The notes under the pieces were generated by a model. It worked only from the letters and a program-made list of their open reading frames with translations, was not told the origin of the DNA and did not search any database. DNA of 64,000 nucleotides from positions 62,001-126,000 of the forward strand of contig NC_008817.1 of NCBI RefSeq assembly GCF_000015665.1. Direction: 5' to 3'. This document shows positions 35,632 to 44,048 of the stretch, piece by piece. Source of the DNA: Prochlorococcus marinus str. MIT 9515. GTDB lineage: Bacteria > Cyanobacteriota > Cyanobacteriia > PCC-6307 > Cyanobiaceae. A program made the position numbers and the translations under genes. Position 1 is the stretch's first letter. The number at the start of each line of letters is the position of its first letter.

Positions 35632-37440
35632 ATGAATCTATTTTCTTTATTTAGTAATAATTTTGATGCTCTCATAACAGTATTAGTTTTGTTGCTTTCA
35701 TTAATTTTATTTATAAGAAACACAATAGCCCCAGAATTGACTGGTTTATTATGCGTTGGAATATTTATTGTAACTGGAGTTTTAACTCCTGAAAAAGCCC
35801 TAGCTGGATTTGGAAGTCCATCGCTAATTACTTTGATGGGTTTATTTGCAGTTTCATCTGCATTATTTAAAAGTGGCGCATTAGATAGAGTCAGGGAACT
35901 TATATCCTCTGAAAATATAAAAACGCCTAGAAGATTAATTACGCTTATAACTTTTTTAATAGCGCCAATATCTGGAATAGTTCCTAATACGCCAGTTGTA
36001 GCATCCCTTTTACCCTTAATTGAAGGCTGGTGCGAAAGGCGAAATATTTCTCCTTCCAAAGTCCTTTTACCTTTATCTTTTGCGACTCTGTTGGGAGGAA
36101 CACTCACATTATTAGGGAGCTCAGTAAATCTTTTAGTAAGTGATATTAGTCAGCAATTAGGCTATGGCTCTCTTGAATTATTTAGCTTGACTTCAATAGG
36201 TATTCCAGTGTGGTTAATAGGTACAACATATATGATCATGGTTTCTGATGTTCTTTTGCCTGATAGAGGAAGAAATAAAGATTTTATTAAAAAAGGTAAT
36301 ATGAATATTTATTTTACAGAAGTCACCATTCCTTCCTCTTCTGAATTAGTTGGTCAATCAGTAAGGAATAGTAGATTACAAAGAAGATTTGATGTTGATG
36401 TTCTTGAGTTGCAAAGAAACGGAGAAGTCATACTACCTCCGCTTGCAGATCGGAAATTTGAGCCTGAAGATAGATTGATAGTCCGTGTTACGAGGGCGGA
36501 TTTATTACGTTTACAACAAGAACATACAATTTTATTAGCTGAAAATAGGAGATCTTTAAGCGGTACTAATCTTCTTTCTACTGAAGAAGGTACGAAAACT
36601 TTTGAAGCTTTGCTGCCTGCAGGATCTACTTTGGCAGGAGCAAGCTTGAGAGAATTAAGATTTAGGCAACGCCATAACGCGACAGTTTTAGCCCTTAGAA
36701 GAGGACAACAAACTGTCCAGGAAAGATTAGGTCAAGCCGTTTTAAGAGCTGGAGATGTTTTACTACTTCAGGCACCTCTTGACTCAATAAGAGGTTTGCA
36801 ATCAAGTAATGATTTATTGATTTTGGATCAATTTGAAGATGATTTACCAGTTTTAATTAGAAAACCAATTGCAATTGCAATTGCAATTGGTATGGTTATT
36901 TTGCCTTCTTTAACTAATATTCCATTAGTGGGAGCAGTTCTATTGGCAGTTATCGCGATGGTTGCTTTTGGATGTTTACGCCCAGCTGAAATTCAAAGAT
37001 CAATTAGGCTCGATATTATTCTATTATTAGGTTCACTTTCAAGTTTTAGTGTGGCTATGCAAGTCACTGGGTTGGCTGATCTAATAGCTATAAATTTGGA
37101 TTTTATTTTAAATGGTATGCCACTATATTTTGCTTTAATGGTAATTTTTGTGGCGACTGTAATACTTACTCAATTTATAAGTAATGCCGCTTCTGTTGCG
37201 TTAATATTGCCTGTAGCTATTCAGTTTTCAATTGTTTTAGGGATATCACCAAATGCCCTAATAATGCTTGTTTTGTTCGGTGCAAGTCAATCTTTCTTAA
37301 CTCCAATGGGTTATCAAACAAATTTAATGGTGTACGGACCTGGACGATATAGATTCTTTGATATTGCAAAATATGGTGCTGGTTTAACACTTATAATGTC
37401 ACTGACTGTCCCAGCATTGATAATCTTAAATTTCAAATAA
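35632..37440 (+). CDS. SLC13-family sodium/anion transporter with two RCK_C (TrkA-C) domains
   Basis: A 602-residue membrane protein. N-terminal spans (11-200) include the FGSPSLITLMGLFAVSSAL and ISGIVPNTPVVASLLP motifs, the latter typical of the divalent-anion:Na+ symporter family. Two soluble TrkA-C domains follow at about 220-300 (VTIPSSSELVGQSVRNSRLQ, then ERLIVRVTRADLL in slightly varied form) and 315-390. C-terminal spans include QFISNAASVALILPVA. Related cyanobacterial proteins carry sulfate (SLT/SAC1-like). A sulfate role would fit the nearby cysH, but Na+/K+ context also fits: trkH and trkA genes follow after 9 and 18 bp. Confidence 0.85.
   Translation: MNLFSLFSNNFDALITVLVLLLSLILFIRNTIAPELTGLLCVGIFIVTGVLTPEKALAGFGSPSLITLMGLFAVSSALFKSGALDRVRELISSENIKTPRRLITLITFLIAPISGIVPNTPVVASLLPLIEGWCERRNISPSKVLLPLSFATLLGGTLTLLGSSVNLLVSDISQQLGYGSLELFSLTSIGIPVWLIGTTYMIMVSDVLLPDRGRNKDFIKKGNMNIYFTEVTIPSSSELVGQSVRNSRLQRRFDVDVLELQRNGEVILPPLADRKFEPEDRLIVRVTRADLLRLQQEHTILLAENRRSLSGTNLLSTEEGTKTFEALLPAGSTLAGASLRELRFRQRHNATVLALRRGQQTVQERLGQAVLRAGDVLLLQAPLDSIRGLQSSNDLLILDQFEDDLPVLIRKPIAIAIAIGMVILPSLTNIPLVGAVLLAVIAMVAFGCLRPAEIQRSIRLDIILLLGSLSSFSVAMQVTGLADLIAINLDFILNGMPLYFALMVIFVATVILTQFISNAASVALILPVAIQFSIVLGISPNALIMLVLFGASQSFLTPMGYQTNLMVYGPGRYRFFDIAKYGAGLTLIMSLTVPALIILNFK
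36864..36891. repeat. 28-bp perfect palindrome made of CAATTG repeats
   Basis: Within the SLC13 gene, four overlapping CAATTG units with a 6-bp period (ATTGCA repeated) form a perfect 28-bp palindrome from A36864 to T36891. It encodes PIAIAIAIG in a membrane span. It could arise by slippage in a hydrophobic repeat. Perfect self-complementarity would let both strands fold. Confidence 0.8.
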
Positions 37441-37449
37441 ATAATTAAA

Positions 37450-38853
37450 GTGAATATAAATAAAACTGTTTATAAATTCAAGGAAGTATATAGAAAGTTA
37501 TCTGTACCTCAATTCACAATTGTCACAGGATTAATTATTGTTTTTTTTGGGACCTTAATTTTAAGTTCTCCATTATGTTCTTCATCAGATGTGGGCTTGT
37601 GGGAAGCATTCTTTACATCTACTTCTGCCATAACTGTTACAGGTTTAACTATTATTGATATAGGGGTTGATTTAAATATTTTTGGGCAGATATTCTTGGC
37701 GTTTATGCTTTTATCAGGTGGTTTAGGTTTAATGGCTATTACTACTTTCTTACAAGGATTTGTTGTCAAAGGAACTCAGCTTAGAACCAGATTAGACAAA
37801 GGTAAGACTCTAGATGAATTTGGGGTAGGTGGTATTGGAAGGACTTTTCAAAGTATTGCTATAACTGCTACGACTATTATTTCTTTTGGGGCAATTATTT
37901 TATATTTCTTTGGATTTTTAGAAATTCAAAATAATTGGGAAAGACTTTGGTCCGCAATTTTTCACAGTATTTCTGCTTATAACAATGCAGGTTTTTCTTT
38001 AAGGTCTAATAGTCTCCAAGAGTATAGATCTAATTTTGTTGTCAATATTGTATTTATCTTTTTAATTGTTATGGGAGGACTAGGTTGGAGAGTAATTGAT
38101 GATCTGTGGAGGAATAGAAAAAATCTTTCATATAAGAAATTGAATCTTCATTCTAAATTAGTTATAAGGACAAGTTTTTCCTTAATATTTTTTGGATCAT
38201 TAGGTTTTTTTATTACAGAGACATTATTGAATAGTCAATTTTTTAGTGACTTAAACTTCTTTGAGAAAATTTTATCCTCTATTTTTGAAACTGTTAGTGC
38301 AAGAACTGCTGGATTTACAAATTTTCCAATATCTTTAAATTCAATCTCAGATACTGGTCTTTTGTTATTAATGACTTTGATGTTTATTGGAGCAAGTCCT
38401 GGTGGTACTGGTGGAGGAATAAAAACTACAACTTTTATTGCTTTAATGGCAGCAACTAGATCAACATTAAGAGGACAAAAAGATGTAATTATAAGTAACA
38501 GATTAATTTCAGATAAAGTTATTTTGAAAGCAGTTGGAATAACTGTTGCTTCATTACTTTTTGTTCTTTTGATGGCGATGTTATTAAGTACTACGAATAC
38601 TTTTATTAAAAAAGAATCATTTACGTTTCTAGAAATTCTTTTCACTTGTATTTCGGCATTTGCAACAGTAGGTTTTGATATCGGTTTGACAGCTAAATTA
38701 AATCATTTTGGTCAATTTATTCTAATAATTGGTATGTTCGTAGGAAGACTTGGGATTCTATTGCTTTTAAGTGCACTTTGGCAGGCACTATATAAGAGTA
38801 GAATAGAAAAACAAAAAAGAATTGGCTTTCCGAAAGCTGATCTTTATGTATAG
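37450..38853 (+). CDS. Trk/Ktr-type potassium transporter membrane subunit
   Basis: A 467-residue membrane protein of the TrkH/KtrB/HKT superfamily with four M1-P-M2-like repeats. Selectivity-filter regions are TSTSAITVTGLT, SISAYNNAGFSL, ETVSARTAGFTN and TCISAFATVGFDIG, each with the conserved filter glycine. It has a GGTGGGIKTTTF loop in the third repeat. KtrB in cyanobacteria is Na+-dependent. The start is GTG at 37450. It is followed after 18 bp by its nucleotide-binding partner. Confidence 0.93.
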   Translation: MNINKTVYKFKEVYRKLSVPQFTIVTGLIIVFFGTLILSSPLCSSSDVGLWEAFFTSTSAITVTGLTIIDIGVDLNIFGQIFLAFMLLSGGLGLMAITTFLQGFVVKGTQLRTRLDKGKTLDEFGVGGIGRTFQSIAITATTIISFGAIILYFFGFLEIQNNWERLWSAIFHSISAYNNAGFSLRSNSLQEYRSNFVVNIVFIFLIVMGGLGWRVIDDLWRNRKNLSYKKLNLHSKLVIRTSFSLIFFGSLGFFITETLLNSQFFSDLNFFEKILSSIFETVSARTAGFTNFPISLNSISDTGLLLLMTLMFIGASPGGTGGGIKTTTFIALMAATRSTLRGQKDVIISNRLISDKVILKAVGITVASLLFVLLMAMLLSTTNTFIKKESFTFLEILFTCISAFATVGFDIGLTAKLNHFGQFILIIGMFVGRLGILLLLSALWQALYKSRIEKQKRIGFPKADLYV

Positions 38854-38871
38854 CTTTTACTTACATTAATT

Positions 38872-39576
38872 ATGGCTGATTGGTGGCAATGGTCTCCACA
38901 CAAAGAAGAGGAAGCTTTAACTTTTGCAGTTGTAGGAGTTGGCCGATTTGGTACGGCTGTTTGTAGAGAACTGATTAGTAATGGCGCAGATGTATTAGCT
39001 GCAGATTCTTCTGAGAAGGCTATTGATGATTTAAGACAATTAGAACCTTCTATTGAGGCAAGAGTTATAGATTGTACTGATGAAGAGTCAATGAAGGAAT
39101 CTGGTATTTTAGAGATGAATACAGTTGTGGTTGGCATTAGTGAGCCTATAGAAGCAAGTATTACTACTACTCTTATTGCTAAGGATAGTGATGGAACAAA
39201 AGTAAAAAGAGTAATTGCAAGAGCTACGAGTGATTTACATGAAAAGATGTTGAAAAGAGTAGGAGCGGATAAAGTTGTTTTCCCTTCTAGAATGCAAGGG
39301 GAAAGATTAGGCTTAGAACTTGTCAGACCCAATTTGATTGAAAGATTAGAATTGGATAATCAAACTGGTATAGATGAAATTACTGTTCCAGAGGAATTTA
39401 TTGGTAGATCTTTAAGAGATTTAAATTTAAGAAAAAATTATTTAGTTAACGTTCTTGCTGCTGGTCCTCAAGAGCAATTAACAGTAAATCCTCCTGCCAA
39501 ATATATTCTTGAGAGAGGAAATATTTTGGTGGTTATGGGAAAAACGGTAGATTTACAGAAATTACCTCAAAATTAA
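38872..39576 (+). CDS. Trk/Ktr potassium uptake NAD-binding subunit
   Basis: A 234-residue RCK protein with Rossmann motif TFAVVGVGRFGTAVCREL near residue 22, VDADSSE-type acidic end of strand 2 (LAADSSEKA), an N-terminal domain to ~140 and an RCK_C domain at ~150-230. It gates the adjacent membrane subunit in response to nucleotides. The last 4 bp overlap the convergent RHH gene. Confidence 0.93.
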   Translation: MADWWQWSPHKEEEALTFAVVGVGRFGTAVCRELISNGADVLAADSSEKAIDDLRQLEPSIEARVIDCTDEESMKESGILEMNTVVVGISEPIEASITTTLIAKDSDGTKVKRVIARATSDLHEKMLKRVGADKVVFPSRMQGERLGLELVRPNLIERLELDNQTGIDEITVPEEFIGRSLRDLNLRKNYLVNVLAAGPQEQLTVNPPAKYILERGNILVVMGKTVDLQKLPQN

Positions 39577-39884
39577 TCATTTTGGGTCTGGTTTTTTGAA
39601 TATCTAATCCTTTGGGGAGCTCCTTTTAATCTTTTAATACTGTGTCTTTCTAATGTATCTCTAAAGTTATCGGTATTTATTTTCGTATCTGATATCAGAG
39701 ATTGAGCTTCTTTCTCAAAATAATTTTTTATACCTTCCTGAATCAACACTTTTGCCATATTACTTACAGTTCTTGATTCACTCTCAGCTAAAGTAGTTAG
39801 CTTTTCACAAATCGATTCTGGAAGAACCACTTGTATCCTAGGAGATTTTGGCCTCCCGTTAGTAGAGTTTTGGCGGGTTGCCAT
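39573..39884 (-). CDS. Ribbon-helix-helix (CopG/Arc-type) DNA-binding protein
   Basis: A 103-residue protein with a basic N-terminus (RQNSTNGRPKSP), a short beta strand RIQVVLPESICEKL, and two helices ESESRTVSNMAKVLIQEGI. This matches the RHH fold, with alternating residues R-Q-V on the strand contacting DNA. The C-terminal 50 residues are charged and unassigned. No toxin-like partner is next to it on the same strand. Direct and inverted repeats lie directly upstream of its start, so autoregulation is likely. Confidence 0.75.
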   Translation of the reverse strand: MATRQNSTNGRPKSPRIQVVLPESICEKLTTLAESESRTVSNMAKVLIQEGIKNYFEKEAQSLISDTKINTDNFRDTLERHSIKRLKGAPQRIRYSKNQTQND

Positions 39885-39889
39885 GAGTC

Positions 39890-39951
39890 TAACTGCATAA
39901 CTGTTACTTCTAAGTATACACAGTTAGTCAAGGGTAGTATCTTTGTGTATA
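39890..39951. promoter_or_regulatory. Repeat array upstream of the RHH gene (probable operator/promoter)
   Basis: Just before the RHH start lie two direct TAACTG copies 8 bp apart (39890-39895 and 39898-39903) and an inverted CAGTTA (39921-39926). TAACTGT/ACAGTTA form a perfect 7-bp inverted repeat. TATACACA (39915-39922) and TGTGTATA (39944-39951) form a second perfect 8-bp inverted repeat. A TATACT -10-like box for the RHH gene (39918-39913, reverse strand) overlaps both. RHH proteins bind such short repeats, so repression of the own promoter is the simplest reading. Confidence 0.55.
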
Positions 39952-40001
39952 TTATTAAGTAGGGTTATATGCCTTTGATCAATTAGTTCCTTGCTCACAT
40001 C

Positions 40002-40340
40002 ATGAAAAATTCAAGAAAACTTGATTCGTCTCAAAGACCAATAATTGATAAAAAGAAAAAAAAATTTATACAGTCTGAGTCTCTAAACAATGAAAATAGT
40101 GATGTATTAGTATCTGCAGTGATCAGTCCGTATTTATTGACACATCTTCATCAAATTCTTCAGCGTTCTGAATATTATGCTCAGAAAGATGGAAGGATAT
40201 CGCATGCAGCAAATTTTGCGAAGCTAAGAAAAGTTCTTTGTTTAGATGCTAGAAGTATGGCAGATGCCTCCGCTAAAGAAATCAAGGATACTGATCATGA
40301 TTTATCTATAAATAAATATAATGAACAAAATGTAGCTTGA
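40002..40340 (+). CDS. Hypothetical protein, 112 aa
   Basis: A basic, Lys/Ser-rich N-terminal 35 residues are followed by a helical core (LVSAVISPYLLTHLHQILQRSEYYAQKDG) and a polar C-terminus. There is no membrane span and no known motif. It is divergent from the RHH regulator, sharing the 117-bp upstream region with the repeats, so it could be under the same control. Unknown function. Confidence 0.6.
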   Translation: MKNSRKLDSSQRPIIDKKKKKFIQSESLNNENSDVLVSAVISPYLLTHLHQILQRSEYYAQKDGRISHAANFAKLRKVLCLDARSMADASAKEIKDTDHDLSINKYNEQNVA

Positions 40341-40375
40341 GGTAATACTCTATTGATATCGACAAACAAAAACTT

Positions 40376-40606
40376 ATGACTAGAAATGTTGAAAAACTCT
40401 ATAATTTGATTGCAAATGACTCTAAAAAAAAACAAAGTTTATTTTTGATGGCTCTAAATAATCCAAAATCAGCACTTGAAAAAATTTGCGAGATTGGTAG
40501 AGAATTAGATATACACGTTACTAAAGAGGAGGTGATTGAATACTTGGAAACAGTTGATGATGAAGCAACAAAATTATGGTTGATTAAGGCTCGAGGAGGA
40601 CTTTAG
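40376..40606 (+). CDS. Nif11-like small protein ending in Gly-Gly-Leu
   Basis: A 76-residue protein: VEKLYNLIANDSKKKQSLFL, then NPKSALEKICEIGRELDIHVTKEEVIEYLE. The hydrophobic spacing and the final EELDxxVTxEE-type turn resemble Nif11 domains, which in cyanobacteria serve as leaders of ribosomally made peptides. Here almost nothing follows the terminal ARGG (only Leu), so there is no core peptide, and no modification enzyme is near. It may be a free-standing Nif11 protein. The last 33 bp overlap a convergent small ORF. Confidence 0.6.
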   Translation: MTRNVEKLYNLIANDSKKKQSLFLMALNNPKSALEKICEIGRELDIHVTKEEVIEYLETVDDEATKLWLIKARGGL

Positions 40607-40756
40607 TAGAGGTTTTATGACAGCTTCTTCAGTTGTTATTGGTTTTGATCTTTTGTTATATCCACCACCACCAGCTAAAGTCCAAAAAAACCAATAACTG
40701 GGTATTGCTAATGCTGCAGCTATGAAAATTACTACAATTTGTTCTATTCTTTTCAT
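40574..40756 (-). CDS. Small single-span membrane protein, 60 aa
   Basis: MKRIEQIVVIFIAAALAIPS starts the protein, followed by YWFFWTLAGGGGYNKRSKP and a polar tail. There is one hydrophobic helix and a Trp/Gly-rich boundary that looks evolutionarily constrained. It overlaps the 3' end of the Nif11-like gene by 33 bp on the other strand. Function unknown; a thylakoid or plasma-membrane accessory peptide is possible. Confidence 0.65.
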   Translation of the reverse strand: MKRIEQIVVIFIAAALAIPSYWFFWTLAGGGGYNKRSKPITTEEAVIKPLLKSSSSLNQP

Positions 40757-40825
40757 ATCATAATTTTATTCCACATTTCTTTTTTTTGTATAAAGTCTCT
40801 ATTTTTGTAAATTCAATTTTTTAAA

Positions 40826-42448
40826 GTGATTAGATTTGATAACGTAAGCAAAATTTATTCTACCGATACTGTTCTCAAAAATATCAATTGGGAGATTAAG
40901 AGGGGAGAAAAGATAGGCTTAGTTGGTTCTAATGGGGCAGGCAAATCGACCCAATTTAAAATCTTAATTGGAGAGGTAGATCAAACCAGTGGAGTAGTTC
41001 TTAAAGAAGGCAGTCCAAAAATTTCTCACTTAAAACAGGAATTGGATTGTAATTTAAGTCGAACAGTTAGAGAGGAATTAGAAAGTTCTTTTAAAGATAT
41101 TCAATTAGTTTCAAATAAACTTCTAGAAATTGAAAATGAAATGAAACTTTTAGAGTCTAGAAAAGACACTGCAAAACTTAATCATCTTGTACATCAACTA
41201 TCAAAATATCAAGAAAAATTTGAAGTTTTAGGTGGCTATCAAATGCAAGCAGAAGTGGAGAAGATACTACCAAAACTAGGATTTTCTCAGGAAGATGCAG
41301 ATAAATTAGTAGGTAATTTTTCAGGTGGTTGGCAAATGAAAGTAGCTCTTGGCAAAATTATTTTGCAAAAACCTGATTTGCTTTTACTCGATGAGCCAAC
41401 TAATCATTTAGATTTGGATACAATTTTTTGGCTAGAGGAATATTTGATATCTCTGAAAATAGCAATAATATTAATTAGTCATGACAGATATTTCCTAGAT
41501 AAATTATGTAAGAAGATTATTTTTATAGAAAGAGGTATTTCTGAAACATACAATGGTAATTATTCTTTTTTTGTTGAGCAAAAGTCTTTAAATGAAGAAT
41601 CTCAAAACAAAGCTTTTGCGTTGCAGCAAAAAGAGATTGCAACACAAAGAAAGTATATTGAAAGATTTCGCGCTAGTGCTACAAGGAGTACTCAAGCTAA
41701 AAGTAGGGAGAAGCAATTAAAAAAGATTACAAAAATTGATGCGCCTATTTCAAGATTAAAAACTCCTTCTTTTAGTTTTCCTGAGTGTCCTCGTTCCGGT
41801 AAATCAGTTCTCCAAATTAAGAATTTATCTCATAGCTTTGAGGATAAAATACTACTTTTTGATGTTAATCTAAAGGTTTCTGCGGGAGAAAAAATAGCAA
41901 TTTTAGGCCCTAATGGATGTGGTAAATCTACTTTGCTTAAGTTGATTATGAAAAAAATAGAACCTGAGATTGGAGAAGTTAATCTAGGTAAACACAATAT
42001 AATTACAAGTTACTATGAGCAAAATCAGGCTGAAGCCCTTGCTATTGAAAAACAAGTTATTGATTTAATATATTCAAAAGCACCAGATTGGACTCAACAA
42101 AAAGTAAGAACATTCTTAGGAAGTTTTGGTTTTCATAATAACGCGGTTTTTAAATATGTTCAACAACTTAGTGGTGGCGAAAAAGCCAGATTAGCATTGG
42201 CTTTGATGATTATGAATCCAAGTAATTTTTTACTTCTTGATGAACCTACAAATCATTTAGATTTACAATCTAAAGAAAATCTAGAACTTGCAATTAATAA
42301 TTATAAAGGTACAGTATTTGTGATTTCTCATGATAGATATTTTATTTCCAGAGTTGCAAATAGAATTATTGAAATTAAAGAATCTAAATTATTATCTTTT
42401 AACGGTAATTATGAATATTTTTTAGAGAAAAAAAGGATTAAAAAATAG
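40826..42448 (+). CDS. ABC-F family ATPase (Uup/EttA-like)
   Basis: A 540-residue soluble protein with two ABC domains and no membrane segment. Walker A boxes are GSNGAGKST near residue 36 and GPNGCGKST near 363. Signatures are FSGGWQMKVALGKI and LSGGEKARLALALM, and Walker B boxes are LLLLDEPTNHLD and FLLLDEPTNHLD. The linker between the domains is Arg/Lys-rich (RKYIERFRASATRSTQAKSR). ABC-F proteins act on ribosomes to relieve stalling, and some confer antibiotic tolerance. The start is GTG at 40826. Confidence 0.92.
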   Translation: MIRFDNVSKIYSTDTVLKNINWEIKRGEKIGLVGSNGAGKSTQFKILIGEVDQTSGVVLKEGSPKISHLKQELDCNLSRTVREELESSFKDIQLVSNKLLEIENEMKLLESRKDTAKLNHLVHQLSKYQEKFEVLGGYQMQAEVEKILPKLGFSQEDADKLVGNFSGGWQMKVALGKIILQKPDLLLLDEPTNHLDLDTIFWLEEYLISLKIAIILISHDRYFLDKLCKKIIFIERGISETYNGNYSFFVEQKSLNEESQNKAFALQQKEIATQRKYIERFRASATRSTQAKSREKQLKKITKIDAPISRLKTPSFSFPECPRSGKSVLQIKNLSHSFEDKILLFDVNLKVSAGEKIAILGPNGCGKSTLLKLIMKKIEPEIGEVNLGKHNIITSYYEQNQAEALAIEKQVIDLIYSKAPDWTQQKVRTFLGSFGFHNNAVFKYVQQLSGGEKARLALALMIMNPSNFLLLDEPTNHLDLQSKENLELAINNYKGTVFVISHDRYFISRVANRIIEIKESKLLSFNGNYEYFLEKKRIKK

Positions 42449-42607
42449 TTATTCGTAATTACGATTAAGTATTTTTTCTTATTTTGGAAGCAATTAATCT
42501 TTTTAGAAAACTTTACAATCCTCTAGGCAAGATCACTTATTTATCTTTACATATTTCTAGTCATTGTTTAATGTAATAATTATCAATTTATGTTATTTAA
42601 AATACTT

Positions 42608-42751
42608 ATGAAAAAGTATGATTATAAAGAAAATAATTATGTTACAAGTGATCCTGTAGAAAGTTATTTTGAATGTATTTCTAGCTGTGATATTACTGAT
42701 GGTATTTGCATCTCAAAATGTGTAGAAATACTAAGAGATGATGAAAGTTAA
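42608..42751 (+). CDS. 47-residue twin-CX3C micro-protein
   Basis: The 310-bp stretch between the ABC-F and htrA genes carries one likely gene. The ATG at 42608 opens 47 codons (an in-frame ATG at 42590 would add six). The peptide has ESYFECISSCDITDGICISK and then C38, so cysteines 23, 27, 34 and 38 form CX3C-X6-CX3C. Aromatic residues cluster before it (KKYDYKENNYV). The spacing fits a metal site or two disulfides in a helical hairpin. It is convergent with htrA, 7 bp apart at their stops. The rest of the gap is plain A+T-rich sequence. Confidence 0.65.
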   Translation: MKKYDYKENNYVTSDPVESYFECISSCDITDGICISKCVEILRDDES

Positions 42752-42758
42752 AAACTTT

Positions 42759-43910
42759 TTATTTTCCTGATAAATTACTTATATCAGTTGGTTTAACTTT
42801 TAATTTAATAAGTTTATTTTTTCTTTTGATGATTATATTTAAATAATTATTAATTCCATTATTAGTTATTTCATTTATAACATCTGAAGAATTTTGAACA
42901 TCTTTTTTACCCACTTTAATAATTACGTCATTAATATAGAATCCACTTTTATCGGCAGGACTATTTGGGACAACATATCCTACTTTCACAATATTTTTTT
43001 TAATCTCAAAAGAATTTTGATCTATTAAATTAATTCCAATCATAGGATGAATTACTCGCCCATTGTTGATTAGTTGTGAAGCGATATCTTTAGCTTTATT
43101 TATTGGAATGGCAAAACTGAGACCTGCTCCAGGTCCTGATCTAATCAAAGTATTAATTCCAATGACCTCTCCAGCACTATTTAATAATGGTCCTCCAGAA
43201 TTGCCGGGGTTAATTGCAGCATCTGTCTGGATTAATTCAAATTTTTTATCGTATATTCCTAATTCTGAGACATTTCTATTTAAATTACTAATTATTCCTA
43301 GAGTGACTGTATTTTCGAGTCCAAAAGGGTTTCCCACAGCTATGGCCCAATCACCGACTTCTATTTTTGAAGAGTCACCTAATTTTGCTTTTGGCCAAGG
43401 ACCTCGACCTTGGAGCTTAATCACAGCTAGATCAGTAAGTGAATCTTGTCCTATTAACTTCCCTTCATATTTTGTCCCATTTGATAAGCCAACTATTACT
43501 TTTTTAGAGCCATTAACAACATGCGCATTTGTCATTACTAGACCATCTTCGAATATAAATCCACTTCCCTGACTCTGTTCTATTCTTGGTTGATATTCGC
43601 GAGGTAATTGTAATCCAAAAAATCTTTCGAAATATGGGTCAATGAAAATTCCTGAATCTCTGGAAAATTGTTTATTTTTTACTAATCTTTGAGTGTCAAT
43701 AGTTACTACAGATGCCCCTGTTTTCTTAATTGCTTTTGTTATGAACGATATATTTGCAATTTTAGATTTTTCATCAAGAGTTTGATTTCTTATCGGCTGT
43801 GATATTACTTGCGGTTTATTTAGTAAACCAAAAGTTAAATAGGATATAAACATTAGTCTATTAAAAGAGTATTTCCTTGTTTTTATTTTTCTTAATGCCT
43901 TAAAAAACAT
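42759..43910 (-). CDS. HtrA/Deg family serine protease
   Basis: A 383-residue protein with an N-terminal hydrophobic segment (FISYLTFGLLNKPQVISQPI) that looks like a signal or anchor. The protease triad is H130 (MTNAHVV), D160 (LTDLAVIKL) and S238 (PGNSGGPL). One PDZ domain lies at about 283-383. This is the HhoA/HhoB/HtrA group, which acts in the periplasm or thylakoid lumen on misfolded proteins in light and heat stress. Which of the three paralogues it is cannot be decided here. Confidence 0.93.
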   Translation of the reverse strand: MFFKALRKIKTRKYSFNRLMFISYLTFGLLNKPQVISQPIRNQTLDEKSKIANISFITKAIKKTGASVVTIDTQRLVKNKQFSRDSGIFIDPYFERFFGLQLPREYQPRIEQSQGSGFIFEDGLVMTNAHVVNGSKKVIVGLSNGTKYEGKLIGQDSLTDLAVIKLQGRGPWPKAKLGDSSKIEVGDWAIAVGNPFGLENTVTLGIISNLNRNVSELGIYDKKFELIQTDAAINPGNSGGPLLNSAGEVIGINTLIRSGPGAGLSFAIPINKAKDIASQLINNGRVIHPMIGINLIDQNSFEIKKNIVKVGYVVPNSPADKSGFYINDVIIKVGKKDVQNSSDVINEITNNGINNYLNIIIKRKNKLIKLKVKPTDISNLSGK

Positions 43911-44048
43911 TCTTTGTATTTTTATATTGATTGTTAATCATAATTATATAAATAGGCATAATTATTTGGAATAAAGAAGATATTGTTGCATAAAAATAAC
44001 TAAATTTATTTTTTTCGAGCTATTATAGTTTCTATATAGCATAGATAA

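Noticed and set aside
39573-40606. Toxin-antitoxin system built on the RHH protein
   Set aside because: No adjacent gene has a RelE, PIN, MazF or HicA-like sequence, and the neighbours point in other directions.
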